From Rhodoferax sp. (GTDB taxonomy: Bacteria; Pseudomonadota; Gammaproteobacteria; Burkholderiales; Burkholderiaceae_C): a stretch of 64,000 nucleotides of DNA. Made by a program: the position numbers and the translations under genes. This document shows, piece after piece, positions 16,225 through 23,555 of this stretch. The DNA lies in contig NZ_JAUSLE010000055.1 of assembly GCF_030646845.1 (NCBI RefSeq), positions 16,676 through 80,675 on the forward strand, in the 5' to 3' direction. Each line of letters opens with the position of its first letter. Position 1 is the first letter of the stretch. The notes beneath the pieces are model-generated. The model was not told the DNA's origin, did no database searches, and worked only from the letters and a program-made list of their open reading frames with translations.

Positions 16225-16404
16225 ATGAAGCCCCTGGACAAAAACCTCGTTAGAAAGCTGGCCGTGGTGCTGGTCATCAAGCTGGCCGTGCTGATGGCGT
16301 TGTGGTGGGTTCTTGTGCGGGAGCAGCGTGTGACGGTGGACGGTGACGGCGTGGCTGCCAAGTTTCTGCAAAGCACCCCCAAGCCCAAAGGAGCAACACA
16401 GTGA
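16225..16404 (+). CDS. cydP: CydP-like small subunit of cytochrome bd oxidase
   Basis: A 59-residue protein with a short basic N-terminus (MKPLDKNLVRK), one membrane helix (about 12-31, ending in WWVLV) and a polar C-terminal tail ending PKPKGATQ. Size, topology and position directly before cydA match the proteobacterial CydP family of putative bd-oxidase small subunits. Its stop codon overlaps the GTG start of cydA (GTGA), which indicates translational coupling. Confidence 0.8.
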   Translation: MKPLDKNLVRKLAVVLVIKLAVLMALWWVLVREQRVTVDGDGVAAKFLQSTPKPKGATQ

Positions 16405-17972
16405 TTTCTGAAGAGTTAGTCAATCTCTCACGGCTGCAGTTTGCTGCCACGGCCATGTACCACTTCCTGTTTGTACCACTCACCATCGGCATGGTGTGGC
16501 TGCTGGTGATCATGGAAAGCGTCTATGTCATGACCGGCAATGTGATTTGGAAGGACATGACCCGCTTCTGGGGCAAGCTGTTCGGCATCAACTTTGCGCT
16601 GGGGGTAACCACCGGCATCACGCTTGAATTCCAGTTTGGCACCAACTGGGCCTACTACTCGCACTATGTCGGCGACATCTTTGGCGCGCCGCTGGCGATT
16701 GAGGGGCTGATGGCCTTCTTCCTGGAGTCCACCATGATCGGCCTGTTTTTCTTCGGCTGGGACCGCCTCAGCAAGACCCAGCACCTGCTGGTGACGCTGC
16801 TGATGGCGGTGGGCACCAACCTCAGCGCATTGTGGATCCTGATTGCCAATGGCTGGATGCAGAACCCGGTGGGCGCCGAGTTCAGCTACCTGACCATGCG
16901 CATGGAGATGACGGATTTTTGGGCCGTCGTGTTCAACCCCGACGCACAGGCCAAGTTTGTGCACACCGTGTCGGCGGGTTACGTGACCGGTGCCATGTTT
17001 GTGTTGTCCATTTCCAGTTGGTATCTGCTGAAAAAGCGCGATGTGGCGTTTGCCAAACGGAGCTTTCGCGTAGCGGCTGCCTTTGGTCTGGCCTCGGTGC
17101 TGAGCGTGATCGTGCTGGGGGATGAATCCGGCTATACCGTGGGAGAAGCACAGCAAACCAAAATGGCCGCGCTGGAAGCCATGTGGGAAACCAAGCCGGC
17201 ACCGGCTGGGCTGACCCTGGTGGCCAGCATCAACGAGGCGGAGCAAAAGAACGACTGGGAGATTGAGATTCCGTGGGTCATGGGTTTGATCGGTACGCGC
17301 TCCCTAACCAAGGAAATCCCGGGCATCCACGAGATCAAGGCCAAGAACCATGAGCGCATTTTGCGCGGCATCGTGGCTGTGAATGCACTGGACGCCCTGC
17401 GTGCCAATCGCAATGACACGGTGGCCAGGCAAGTGTTTGAAGGTCATAAGGCTGACCTGGGCTTTGGCTTTCTGCTGAAAAAGTATGTGGCCGATGTGAA
17501 CCAGGCCACGCCCGAAATCATTGCCCGCGCCGTCGATGACACCGTGCCGCGCGTTATCCCCATGTTCTGGGCCTTTCGCATCATGGTGGGGCTGGGTTTT
17601 GCGATGCTGCTGCTGTTTGGCCTGGCGTTCTGGAGCACGCTCAAGAGCGCCTGCATGCAAAGGCCCTGGCTGCTCAAGTGGGCGTTGTGGATGCTGCCTG
17701 CCCCCTGGATTGCCTGTGAGTTGGGCTGGTTTGTGGCGGAGTATGGCCGCCAGCCCTGGACGATTTACGGTGTGCTGCCCACCCACATGAGTGTGTCCAC
17801 CCTGAGTGTCAATAGCCTGTATGGCTCATTGGCCGGCTTCATCGGTTTCTACACGGTGTTGCTGGTGGTCGAGATGTATTTGATGGTGAAGTTTGCGCGC
17901 ATGGGGCCTGGCAGTCTGGGCACCGGCCGCTACGACAACGAGGCGATTCATCACGCCGTCGCACCCGCCTGA
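16401..17972 (+). CDS. cydA: Cytochrome bd ubiquinol oxidase subunit I
   Basis: Main subunit of the bd-type quinol oxidase, 523 residues, carrying haems b558, b595 and d in the inner membrane. The axial ligands of the family are visible: His21 in AMYHFLFVPL (E. coli His19), the His of KFVHTVSAGYVTGAMF (near 190) and the Met of FRIMVGLGF (near 394). The quinol-binding loop is of the long form, and EYGRQPWTIYGVLPT is intact. The start is GTG overlapping the cydP stop. High oxygen affinity implies use at low oxygen or under sulfide stress. Confidence 0.97.
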   Translation: MISEELVNLSRLQFAATAMYHFLFVPLTIGMVWLLVIMESVYVMTGNVIWKDMTRFWGKLFGINFALGVTTGITLEFQFGTNWAYYSHYVGDIFGAPLAIEGLMAFFLESTMIGLFFFGWDRLSKTQHLLVTLLMAVGTNLSALWILIANGWMQNPVGAEFSYLTMRMEMTDFWAVVFNPDAQAKFVHTVSAGYVTGAMFVLSISSWYLLKKRDVAFAKRSFRVAAAFGLASVLSVIVLGDESGYTVGEAQQTKMAALEAMWETKPAPAGLTLVASINEAEQKNDWEIEIPWVMGLIGTRSLTKEIPGIHEIKAKNHERILRGIVAVNALDALRANRNDTVARQVFEGHKADLGFGFLLKKYVADVNQATPEIIARAVDDTVPRVIPMFWAFRIMVGLGFAMLLLFGLAFWSTLKSACMQRPWLLKWALWMLPAPWIACELGWFVAEYGRQPWTIYGVLPTHMSVSTLSVNSLYGSLAGFIGFYTVLLVVEMYLMVKFARMGPGSLGTGRYDNEAIHHAVAPA

Positions 17973-17984
17973 AGGAGATCACAA

Positions 17985-19121
17985 GTGTTTGACTATCCAA
18001 CCCTCAAAATCATCTGGTGGCTGCTCGTGGGTGTGCTGTTGGTGGGCTTTGCCATCATGGACGGGCACGACATGGGCGTGGGCACCTTGCTGCCCTTTGT
18101 TGGCAGGAGTGACCTGGAGCGCCGCGTGGTCATCAACACCGTGGGGCCGCACTGGGACGGCAACCAGGTGTGGTTCATCACCGGTGGCGGTGCCATATTT
18201 GCGGCTTGGCCACTGGTGTACGCCACGGCGTTCAGCGGGTTTTACTGGGCCATGCTGGTGGTGCTGTGGGCCTTGTTTTTTCGACCGGTGGGGTTTGACT
18301 ATCGCAGCAAAATTCACAATGCGACCTGGCGCAGCACTTGGGACTGGGGTCTGTTCATCGGCGGTTCTGTGCCACCGCTGATCTTTGGCGTGGCGTTTGG
18401 CAACTTGCTGCAGGGCGTACCGTTTCAGTTTGACCAATACCTTGTGTCCACCTACACCGGCAGCTTCTGGCAGTTGCTCAACCCCTTTGCCCTGCTGGCC
18501 GGTGTGGTGAGCAGCGCCATGATCACGATGCACGGCGGCGCCTATCTGGCGCACCGCACGGAGGGGGTGATTCAGGCACGCGCTGTCAAGGGTGCGATTG
18601 GCGCGGCCATGGTAATGGTCATGGCCTTCGTGGCTGCCGGCGTCTGGCTTCAGAGCATTGACGGCTACCGCATCACGTCTGCCATCAACCCGTCCGCCTT
18701 GCCTGACCCCATGAACAAGACGGTGGTGCGCGAGGCCGGGGCCTGGATGGCCAACTATGGCCGCCAGCCTTTGCTGTGGGTATTGCCTGCATTGGGTGTG
18801 CTGGGAGCGCTCATGGCGGCGATGCTGCTGTTGGTGCGCCGCACACTCACGGCCTTTGTTTCGTCGTCCCTGGCACTGGTGGGTGTGATTGGCACGGCGG
18901 GTGCTTCCATGTTCCCTTTCATCATGCCGTCCAGCTCCATGCCAGCAGCCAGCCTGACGGTGTGGGACAGCGTGTCAAGTCACCTGACGCTCGGCATCAT
19001 GTTCTGGGCCACGATGATTTTCATGCCGCTGATCGTGCTCTACACCTCCTGGGCCTACAGCGTGATGCGCGGCAAGGTGACGGCTGCGTACGTGAGAGAA
19101 AACGATCATGCCGCTTACTGA
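17985..19121 (+). CDS. cydB: Cytochrome bd ubiquinol oxidase subunit II
   Basis: Second large subunit of the bd oxidase, 378 residues with about nine membrane helices. Family motifs include MDGHDMGVG (about 25-33), GPHWDGNQVWFITGGGAIFAAWP (about 52-74) and FRPVGFDYRSK. The GTG start has a strong GAAGGAG site ten bases upstream. It follows cydA by 12 bases in the same operon. Confidence 0.97.
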   Translation: MFDYPTLKIIWWLLVGVLLVGFAIMDGHDMGVGTLLPFVGRSDLERRVVINTVGPHWDGNQVWFITGGGAIFAAWPLVYATAFSGFYWAMLVVLWALFFRPVGFDYRSKIHNATWRSTWDWGLFIGGSVPPLIFGVAFGNLLQGVPFQFDQYLVSTYTGSFWQLLNPFALLAGVVSSAMITMHGGAYLAHRTEGVIQARAVKGAIGAAMVMVMAFVAAGVWLQSIDGYRITSAINPSALPDPMNKTVVREAGAWMANYGRQPLLWVLPALGVLGALMAAMLLLVRRTLTAFVSSSLALVGVIGTAGASMFPFIMPSSSMPAASLTVWDSVSSHLTLGIMFWATMIFMPLIVLYTSWAYSVMRGKVTAAYVRENDHAAY

Positions 19122-19170
19122 TTACGAACCGATCAACACCGCAGTCTGAACACTGCAGAAGGAACATCAC

Positions 19171-19284
19171 ATGTGGTACTTTGCCTGGATTCTTGGAGTG
19201 GGCTTTGCCGTTCTGCTGGCAATTCTGAACGCCATGTGGGGCGAAAACGAAGAGGCCCGTGCGCAGGCACGCCAGGAGGAATGA
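19171..19284 (+). CDS. cydX: CydX small subunit of cytochrome bd oxidase
   Basis: A 37-residue single-helix protein beginning MWYFAWILGVGFAV and ending in an acidic/basic tail (EENEARAQARQEE-like). The pattern W-Y-F-x-W-I-L-G and the ending helix LNAMW are diagnostic of CydX (YbgT), needed for stability of the bd oxidase. AGAAGGAA lies about ten bases before the ATG. It lies 49 bases after cydB. Confidence 0.93.
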   Translation: MWYFAWILGVGFAVLLAILNAMWGENEEARAQARQEE

Positions 19285-19287
19285 GCC

Positions 19288-19608
19288 ATGGTGACGCCGG
19301 TGCAGATATCGACAGACCATGACGATCAGGATGAGCCCGCGTTGCAGGACCGGGCCAGCATTCATCTGCCCAGCCTGAGCGTCGCGCTGGCCATCATGCT
19401 GGTGGGCAGCATCTATCCCTTGTTGTTCGCGGATGTGAATGGCAAGGCTGACCATGGTTTGGCCATGGCGCTGTTTTGGGCGATGAGCGCCGGGTTGGTG
19501 CGCGGTGTGGGTTTTGTGCCGCGTGCCCGGCTTTGGCGCTTGATGTTTTCAGGCTGGTCTTGTTCGGCGGGACTGGTCTTGGCGGCTTGGCTGCGCTGGG
19601 GAGTCTGA
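19288..19608 (+). CDS. ybgE: YbgE-like cyd-operon membrane protein
   Basis: A 106-residue protein with three predicted membrane helices (about 30-48, 57-75 and 86-103) after a polar N-terminal tail. Helix 1 contains ALAIMLVGSIYPLL and helix 2 begins DHGLAMALFWAMSAGLVRGVGFVP, matching the YbgE (CydE) proteins that follow cydX in many proteobacteria. A conserved function has not been shown. The start is three bases after the cydX stop. Confidence 0.8.
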   Translation: MVTPVQISTDHDDQDEPALQDRASIHLPSLSVALAIMLVGSIYPLLFADVNGKADHGLAMALFWAMSAGLVRGVGFVPRARLWRLMFSGWSCSAGLVLAAWLRWGV

Positions 19609-19609
19609 G

Positions 19610-20260
19610 GTGTATTTCCGCATTCTTCATGATGAGGGCAGCGGCGAGCTGACCTATGTGCTGGCCGACCAGGATGCCCGTGAGGCGGTGCTGATTGACC
19701 CGCGCGGGCGTGACTTGCCTGTGCTTGCCGCCCTGCTCGCCGAGCGCGAGTTGCGCTTGCGCTGGGTGCTGCGCACCCACCACCACGACCACCTGAAGCC
19801 CGACGAGGTCGCGCTGCTGGGTCGGCTGGGTGCACCGCTGGTTCAGGGTGACGCGGTGGCCAACGCCCGTTTCGCGCAGGACAACGAGATACTGCCGTTT
19901 GGGGATGAATTGATGCGGGTGCTGGCCACGCCTGGCCACACGCAGTCCTGCCGGAGCTTTGCCTGGCGCGACCGATTATTTTGCGGAGGCCTTTTGGCCG
20001 TGGATTCCTGCCCGCACCAGCCTCGCCCGGCTGCGCCCGAGGCCTTGTGGGACAGCGTTACTCAGCGCGTCTTTACCCTGCCCAACGAAACACTGCTGTT
20101 TGCAGGGCACGAACGCCGCGCCCGGTCAGTGAGCACCGTGCTGGAGCAGCGACGCTGGCACCCCTTCTTTGCCGGCCTGACCCGTGACGAGTTTTTGGCA
20201 CACATGGCCGCCTTGCCCGCCAAGCCTGTGCCAAGCGTTGATTTGAAATCGCCGACCTGA
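19610..20260 (+). CDS. Metallo-beta-lactamase-fold protein with altered metal site
   Basis: A 216-residue protein related to glyoxalase II and persulfide dioxygenases (ETHE1 type). The fold is recognisable: YVLADQDAREAVLIDPRG, then THHHDH (56-61), ATPGHT and FAGHE. The metal motif HxHxDH is one residue short, and the aspartate normally in GDT is replaced (CGGLLAVDS). Activity may therefore be changed or lost. The GTG start is two bases after the ybgE stop, so it belongs to the cyd operon. A role in sulfur or glutathione-thiol chemistry is only suggested by family. Confidence 0.75.
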   Translation: MYFRILHDEGSGELTYVLADQDAREAVLIDPRGRDLPVLAALLAERELRLRWVLRTHHHDHLKPDEVALLGRLGAPLVQGDAVANARFAQDNEILPFGDELMRVLATPGHTQSCRSFAWRDRLFCGGLLAVDSCPHQPRPAAPEALWDSVTQRVFTLPNETLLFAGHERRARSVSTVLEQRRWHPFFAGLTRDEFLAHMAALPAKPVPSVDLKSPT

Positions 20261-20270
20261 AGCAATACCG

Positions 20271-21707
20271 ATGAACACTGAAGTGACAACACCCAAGAAA
20301 ATTATCCCCATCGTCCCCGTAGAAGCAGACGAAGAATTGATCTCGCTGTACGCGGCGCACGAGAAGATCTATCCGCGCAGTGTGGCAGGCTTCTTCTCCA
20401 ACTGGCGCTGGGGCATGGTGTTCCTGACCCAACTGGTCTTCTACGGCATGCCGTGGATCGAATGGGGTCAACGCCAGGCCATTTTGTTTGACCTCGGCTC
20501 CCGGCGTTTCTATATCTTTGGCCTGGTGCTGTATCCGCAGGACTTCATCTACCTCACCGGCATTCTGGTCATCTCTGCCCTCTCGCTCTTCCTGTTCACC
20601 GCCGTGGCCGGGCGCCTGTGGTGTGGCTATGCCTGCCCACAGACCGTGTACACCGAGATTTTTCTGTGGATCGAGAAAAAAGTGGAGGGGGACCGCTCCG
20701 CCCGCATGCGCCGCGACGGCCAAGCCCTGTCACTGGACAAGGTCTGGCGCAAAGCGGCCAAACACTTCTTGTGGCTGGCAGTCGCCCTGTGGACCGGCTT
20801 CACCTTTGTCGGCTACTTCACCCCCATCAAGGAACTGGGCGTCGAGTTCCTGCACATGAGCATGAGCTCCTGGGAGGTCTTCTGGACCTTCTTCTATGGC
20901 TTTGCCACCTACGGCAACGCCGGCTTCATGCGGGAGCAGGTCTGCAAACACATGTGCCCCTATGCACGTTTTCAAAGCGCCATGTTTGACAAAGACACCC
21001 TGATCGTGACCTACGACGCCGAGCGCGGTGAACCACGCGGCGCCCGCTCACGCAAAGCCGACGCCAAGGCCTTGAACCTGGGCGCGTGCATTGACTGCAC
21101 CCTGTGTGTTCAAGTCTGCCCTACAGGCATTGACATCCGAAAGGGGTTGCAATACGAGTGCATTGGCTGCGGCGCCTGTGCCGATGTGTGCGACACCGTC
21201 ATGGACAAAATGGGCTATGAGCGCGGGCTGGTGAAATACACCACTGAGAACGCGATGAAAAACAAATGGACCACGGCGCAGACCTGGCGTCATGTCTTCC
21301 GGCCCCGTATCCTGATTTACACGACCGTGCTGCTGGGCATTGTCATTGCCATGCTGGTCAGTTTGACGATGCGCACGCCGTTCAAGGTGAACGTGGTGCG
21401 TGACCGCGGTGTCATGGCACGCATTGTCTCGGGCGGCAAGATCGAAAACGTGTACCAGCTGCAGGTGATGAACGCCACTGAGGCCACCCAGAATTACAAA
21501 ATCACCGTGACCGGGCTGCCCGGGTTGACGGTGACGTCCGACAATGTCGTGATGGTGGAGTCCACCCAGGCGCGTCGGCTGGCGGTTCGGGTGCAGGCAC
21601 CGTTTGAGGCGGCAACACCAGGGCCCCACCCGATTCAATTTGAAATCAATTCTCTGGATTCCCCCGGTCAGCTGTCAGAAAAGTCGGTTTTCCTGATTCC
21701 CAAATAA
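20271..21707 (+). CDS. ccoG: CcoG, cytochrome cbb3 oxidase accessory ferredoxin
   Basis: Membrane-bound polyferredoxin (RdxA/FixG), 478 residues, that takes part in copper delivery or reduction during assembly of cbb3 oxidase. About five membrane helices carry CGYACPQ and CKHMCPY. Two 4Fe-4S motifs follow: Cys273/276/279/283 and Cys297/300/303/307. The C-terminal part is an Ig-like periplasmic domain. The gene lies ten bases after the MBL-fold gene; no cbb3 structural gene is seen in this window. Confidence 0.95.
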   Translation: MNTEVTTPKKIIPIVPVEADEELISLYAAHEKIYPRSVAGFFSNWRWGMVFLTQLVFYGMPWIEWGQRQAILFDLGSRRFYIFGLVLYPQDFIYLTGILVISALSLFLFTAVAGRLWCGYACPQTVYTEIFLWIEKKVEGDRSARMRRDGQALSLDKVWRKAAKHFLWLAVALWTGFTFVGYFTPIKELGVEFLHMSMSSWEVFWTFFYGFATYGNAGFMREQVCKHMCPYARFQSAMFDKDTLIVTYDAERGEPRGARSRKADAKALNLGACIDCTLCVQVCPTGIDIRKGLQYECIGCGACADVCDTVMDKMGYERGLVKYTTENAMKNKWTTAQTWRHVFRPRILIYTTVLLGIVIAMLVSLTMRTPFKVNVVRDRGVMARIVSGGKIENVYQLQVMNATEATQNYKITVTGLPGLTVTSDNVVMVESTQARRLAVRVQAPFEAATPGPHPIQFEINSLDSPGQLSEKSVFLIPK

Positions 21708-21726
21708 CATTTTTGAGTCCATCAAT

Positions 21727-22149
21727 ATGACAACTGAAGGCGCCATCACACCGTATGAAATCCTGGGCGGCGAGGCCGGCGTCAAGCGCCTCGTCCACCG
21801 TTTTTATGAACTAATGGACCAGCTGCCCGAGGCCCACACCGTGCGACAAATGCACCCGGAGAGTCTGGAGGGCAGCGCTACCAGCCTGTTCGAGTTTCTC
21901 TCGGGCTGGTTCGGCGGCCCGGCTTTGTACATCGCAAAGAAGGGGCATCCACGGCTGCGCATGCGCCATGCCCCATATGCGGTGGGTCCGGTGGCGCGTG
22001 ACGAGTGGATGCTGTGTATGACGCAAGCACTGACCGAACAGGTGGCGGACCAAGCCGTTCGCGCCAGTCTGATCGCAACTTTTGCGCAGATGGCCAGCCA
22101 TTTGCTCAATACTGCTGGCGATGCCAGCTGCGCCGGGCAGCTGAGTTAG
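21727..22149 (+). CDS. Group II truncated haemoglobin
   Basis: A 140-residue 2/2 globin of class II (O). Family features are RFYELMD, MHPESL, LSGWFGGP with the class II tryptophan Trp61, GHPRLRMRHAPYAVG with the proximal His81, and RDEWMLCMTQAL. Class II proteins bind oxygen or nitric oxide tightly; placed after ccoG and the cyd operon it fits oxygen or NO handling at low oxygen. The ATG at 21727 is 19 bases after ccoG. Confidence 0.92.
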   Translation: MTTEGAITPYEILGGEAGVKRLVHRFYELMDQLPEAHTVRQMHPESLEGSATSLFEFLSGWFGGPALYIAKKGHPRLRMRHAPYAVGPVARDEWMLCMTQALTEQVADQAVRASLIATFAQMASHLLNTAGDASCAGQLS

Positions 22150-22156
22150 CGCCGTC

Positions 22157-23035
22157 ATGCTGCTCACTGGCGCCCTGTTTCTGACGGCTGGATTGGCTCT
22201 GCGCGCTGGCGCCAATGTGTTGATCTTGCGTGGGCTGCGTGCGCCACGGCTCAAGCATCAAAGCACCCCTGCCGCTTTGGGACTGGCAGCCCAGTCCCTG
22301 CGATTGCCGGCCCCGGGTGGAAAAACGCTGTTTGCCTGGTTTGTCCCGGTGTCCGATTCCGTCCGGGCGCCAGCGGTGGTGGTGATGCATGGATGGGGTG
22401 CCAACGCCAGCCTGATGTTGCCTGCGCTCGCGCCGTTGCATGCCGCAGGCTTTGGCGTGCTGCTGATTGACGCCCGTTGTCACGGCGACAGTGACGATGA
22501 ACCCTTCACATCGCTCCCTCGATTTGCCGAAGACATTGAGGCCGGCCTTGACTGGCTGCAGGCGCAGCCTTGCGTGGACGGCCAGCGGCTGGCCATTCTG
22601 GGCCATTCCGTGGGGGCTGGTGCGGCGCTGTTGTGTGCTTCGCGCCGCGCGGACCTGCGTGCGGTGGTGAGTCTCAGTGCCTTCGCACATCCGCGCGAGG
22701 TGATGCGCCGGTATCTGGCCGAAGCTCGCCTGCCGTATACCGTGCTGGGATGGTATGTGCTGCGCCACGTGCAGCGTGTCATCGGCGCGAGCTTTGACGA
22801 CATTGCTCCGCTGACCAGCGTGGCCCGGGTCCGCTGCCAGGTCATGCTAGTGCATGGCACCGACGATGAGACGGTGCCGTTTGAAGATGCGCGGCGTTTG
22901 CAGGCGGCAGGGCGGCCTGGCATGGTGCAGTGCATTGCGGTGGCGGGCGGGCATGATCCCAGCGATGCGCTGAAGGATCACTTCCCACAACTAGTCCAAT
23001 TCCTGCAACATGCCTTCAGGCACTCAAACCCTTAA
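22157..23035 (+). CDS. Alpha/beta hydrolase with N-terminal membrane segment
   Basis: A 292-residue hydrolase with a hydrophobic N-terminal helix (about 1-22). The oxyanion region VVVMHGWGANASLM is at about 74-87, the nucleophile is Ser151 in LGHSVGAG, the acid is in HGTDDETVP (near 236) and the His is in GGHDPSD (near 268). It resembles BAAT/prolyl-oligopeptidase-type hydrolases. It follows the haemoglobin gene closely; a shared transcript is likely but no functional link is evident. Confidence 0.8.
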   Translation: MLLTGALFLTAGLALRAGANVLILRGLRAPRLKHQSTPAALGLAAQSLRLPAPGGKTLFAWFVPVSDSVRAPAVVVMHGWGANASLMLPALAPLHAAGFGVLLIDARCHGDSDDEPFTSLPRFAEDIEAGLDWLQAQPCVDGQRLAILGHSVGAGAALLCASRRADLRAVVSLSAFAHPREVMRRYLAEARLPYTVLGWYVLRHVQRVIGASFDDIAPLTSVARVRCQVMLVHGTDDETVPFEDARRLQAAGRPGMVQCIAVAGGHDPSDALKDHFPQLVQFLQHAFRHSNP

Positions 23036-23077
23036 CATACGCCCTCCATCCCCATTACTTGCTTAGGAAGGATTCTG

Positions 23078-23458
23078 ATGAAAACTGCTCACGATCTGGT
23101 CATCGCTGCCAAGTCCCGAATTCAAGAAATACCTCTGGCTGATGCCGAGCAGGCTATCCGCGAAGCAGACGTTTTGCTTGACGTCCGCGAGGCCGAAGAA
23201 TACGCCGCGGGTCACCTGCCCGGTGCCATTCATGCCTCGCGCGGCATGCTGGAGTTCAAGCTCAGCAATAGCCCGGAACTCAGTTCGCGGGACTTGAAAA
23301 TTGTGCTGTATTGCAAGACCAGCGGGCGCGCCGCGTTGGCTGCTTGCGCCCTGCACGATATGGGCTATTTGAATGTCAAGTCCATTTCCGGCGGTTTCGA
23401 TGCCTGGGCCGGCGCCGGCAAACCGATTGCAAAACCCGTCCTGCCGACCTTCGAGTAA
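23078..23458 (+). CDS. Single-domain cytoplasmic rhodanese
   Basis: A 126-residue rhodanese without a signal peptide. It has LLDVREAEEYAAGHLPGAIHASRG (split over about 33-56) and the active loop CKTSGRA with Cys79, followed by ISGGFDAW. AGGAAGG precedes the ATG. It would transfer sulfane sulfur between thiols; the third protein of this fold in the window. The next 97 bases (23459-23555) hold no clear gene. Confidence 0.9.
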   Translation: MKTAHDLVIAAKSRIQEIPLADAEQAIREADVLLDVREAEEYAAGHLPGAIHASRGMLEFKLSNSPELSSRDLKIVLYCKTSGRAALAACALHDMGYLNVKSISGGFDAWAGAGKPIAKPVLPTFE

Positions 23459-23555
23459 TCGCGCCAGACGCCGTGCAGGAGCCGGCCGCCTCATTATTTG
23501 CCACTGCTGCCGTGGCGCCGGTGCAGGTGCCAGAAAACTCTGAGGCGCCAGACGC

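Noticed and set aside
23459..23555. Tail frame after the rhodanese gene
   Set aside because: The frame differs from the rhodanese and has no start of its own; the rhodanese domain is complete at its stop codon.
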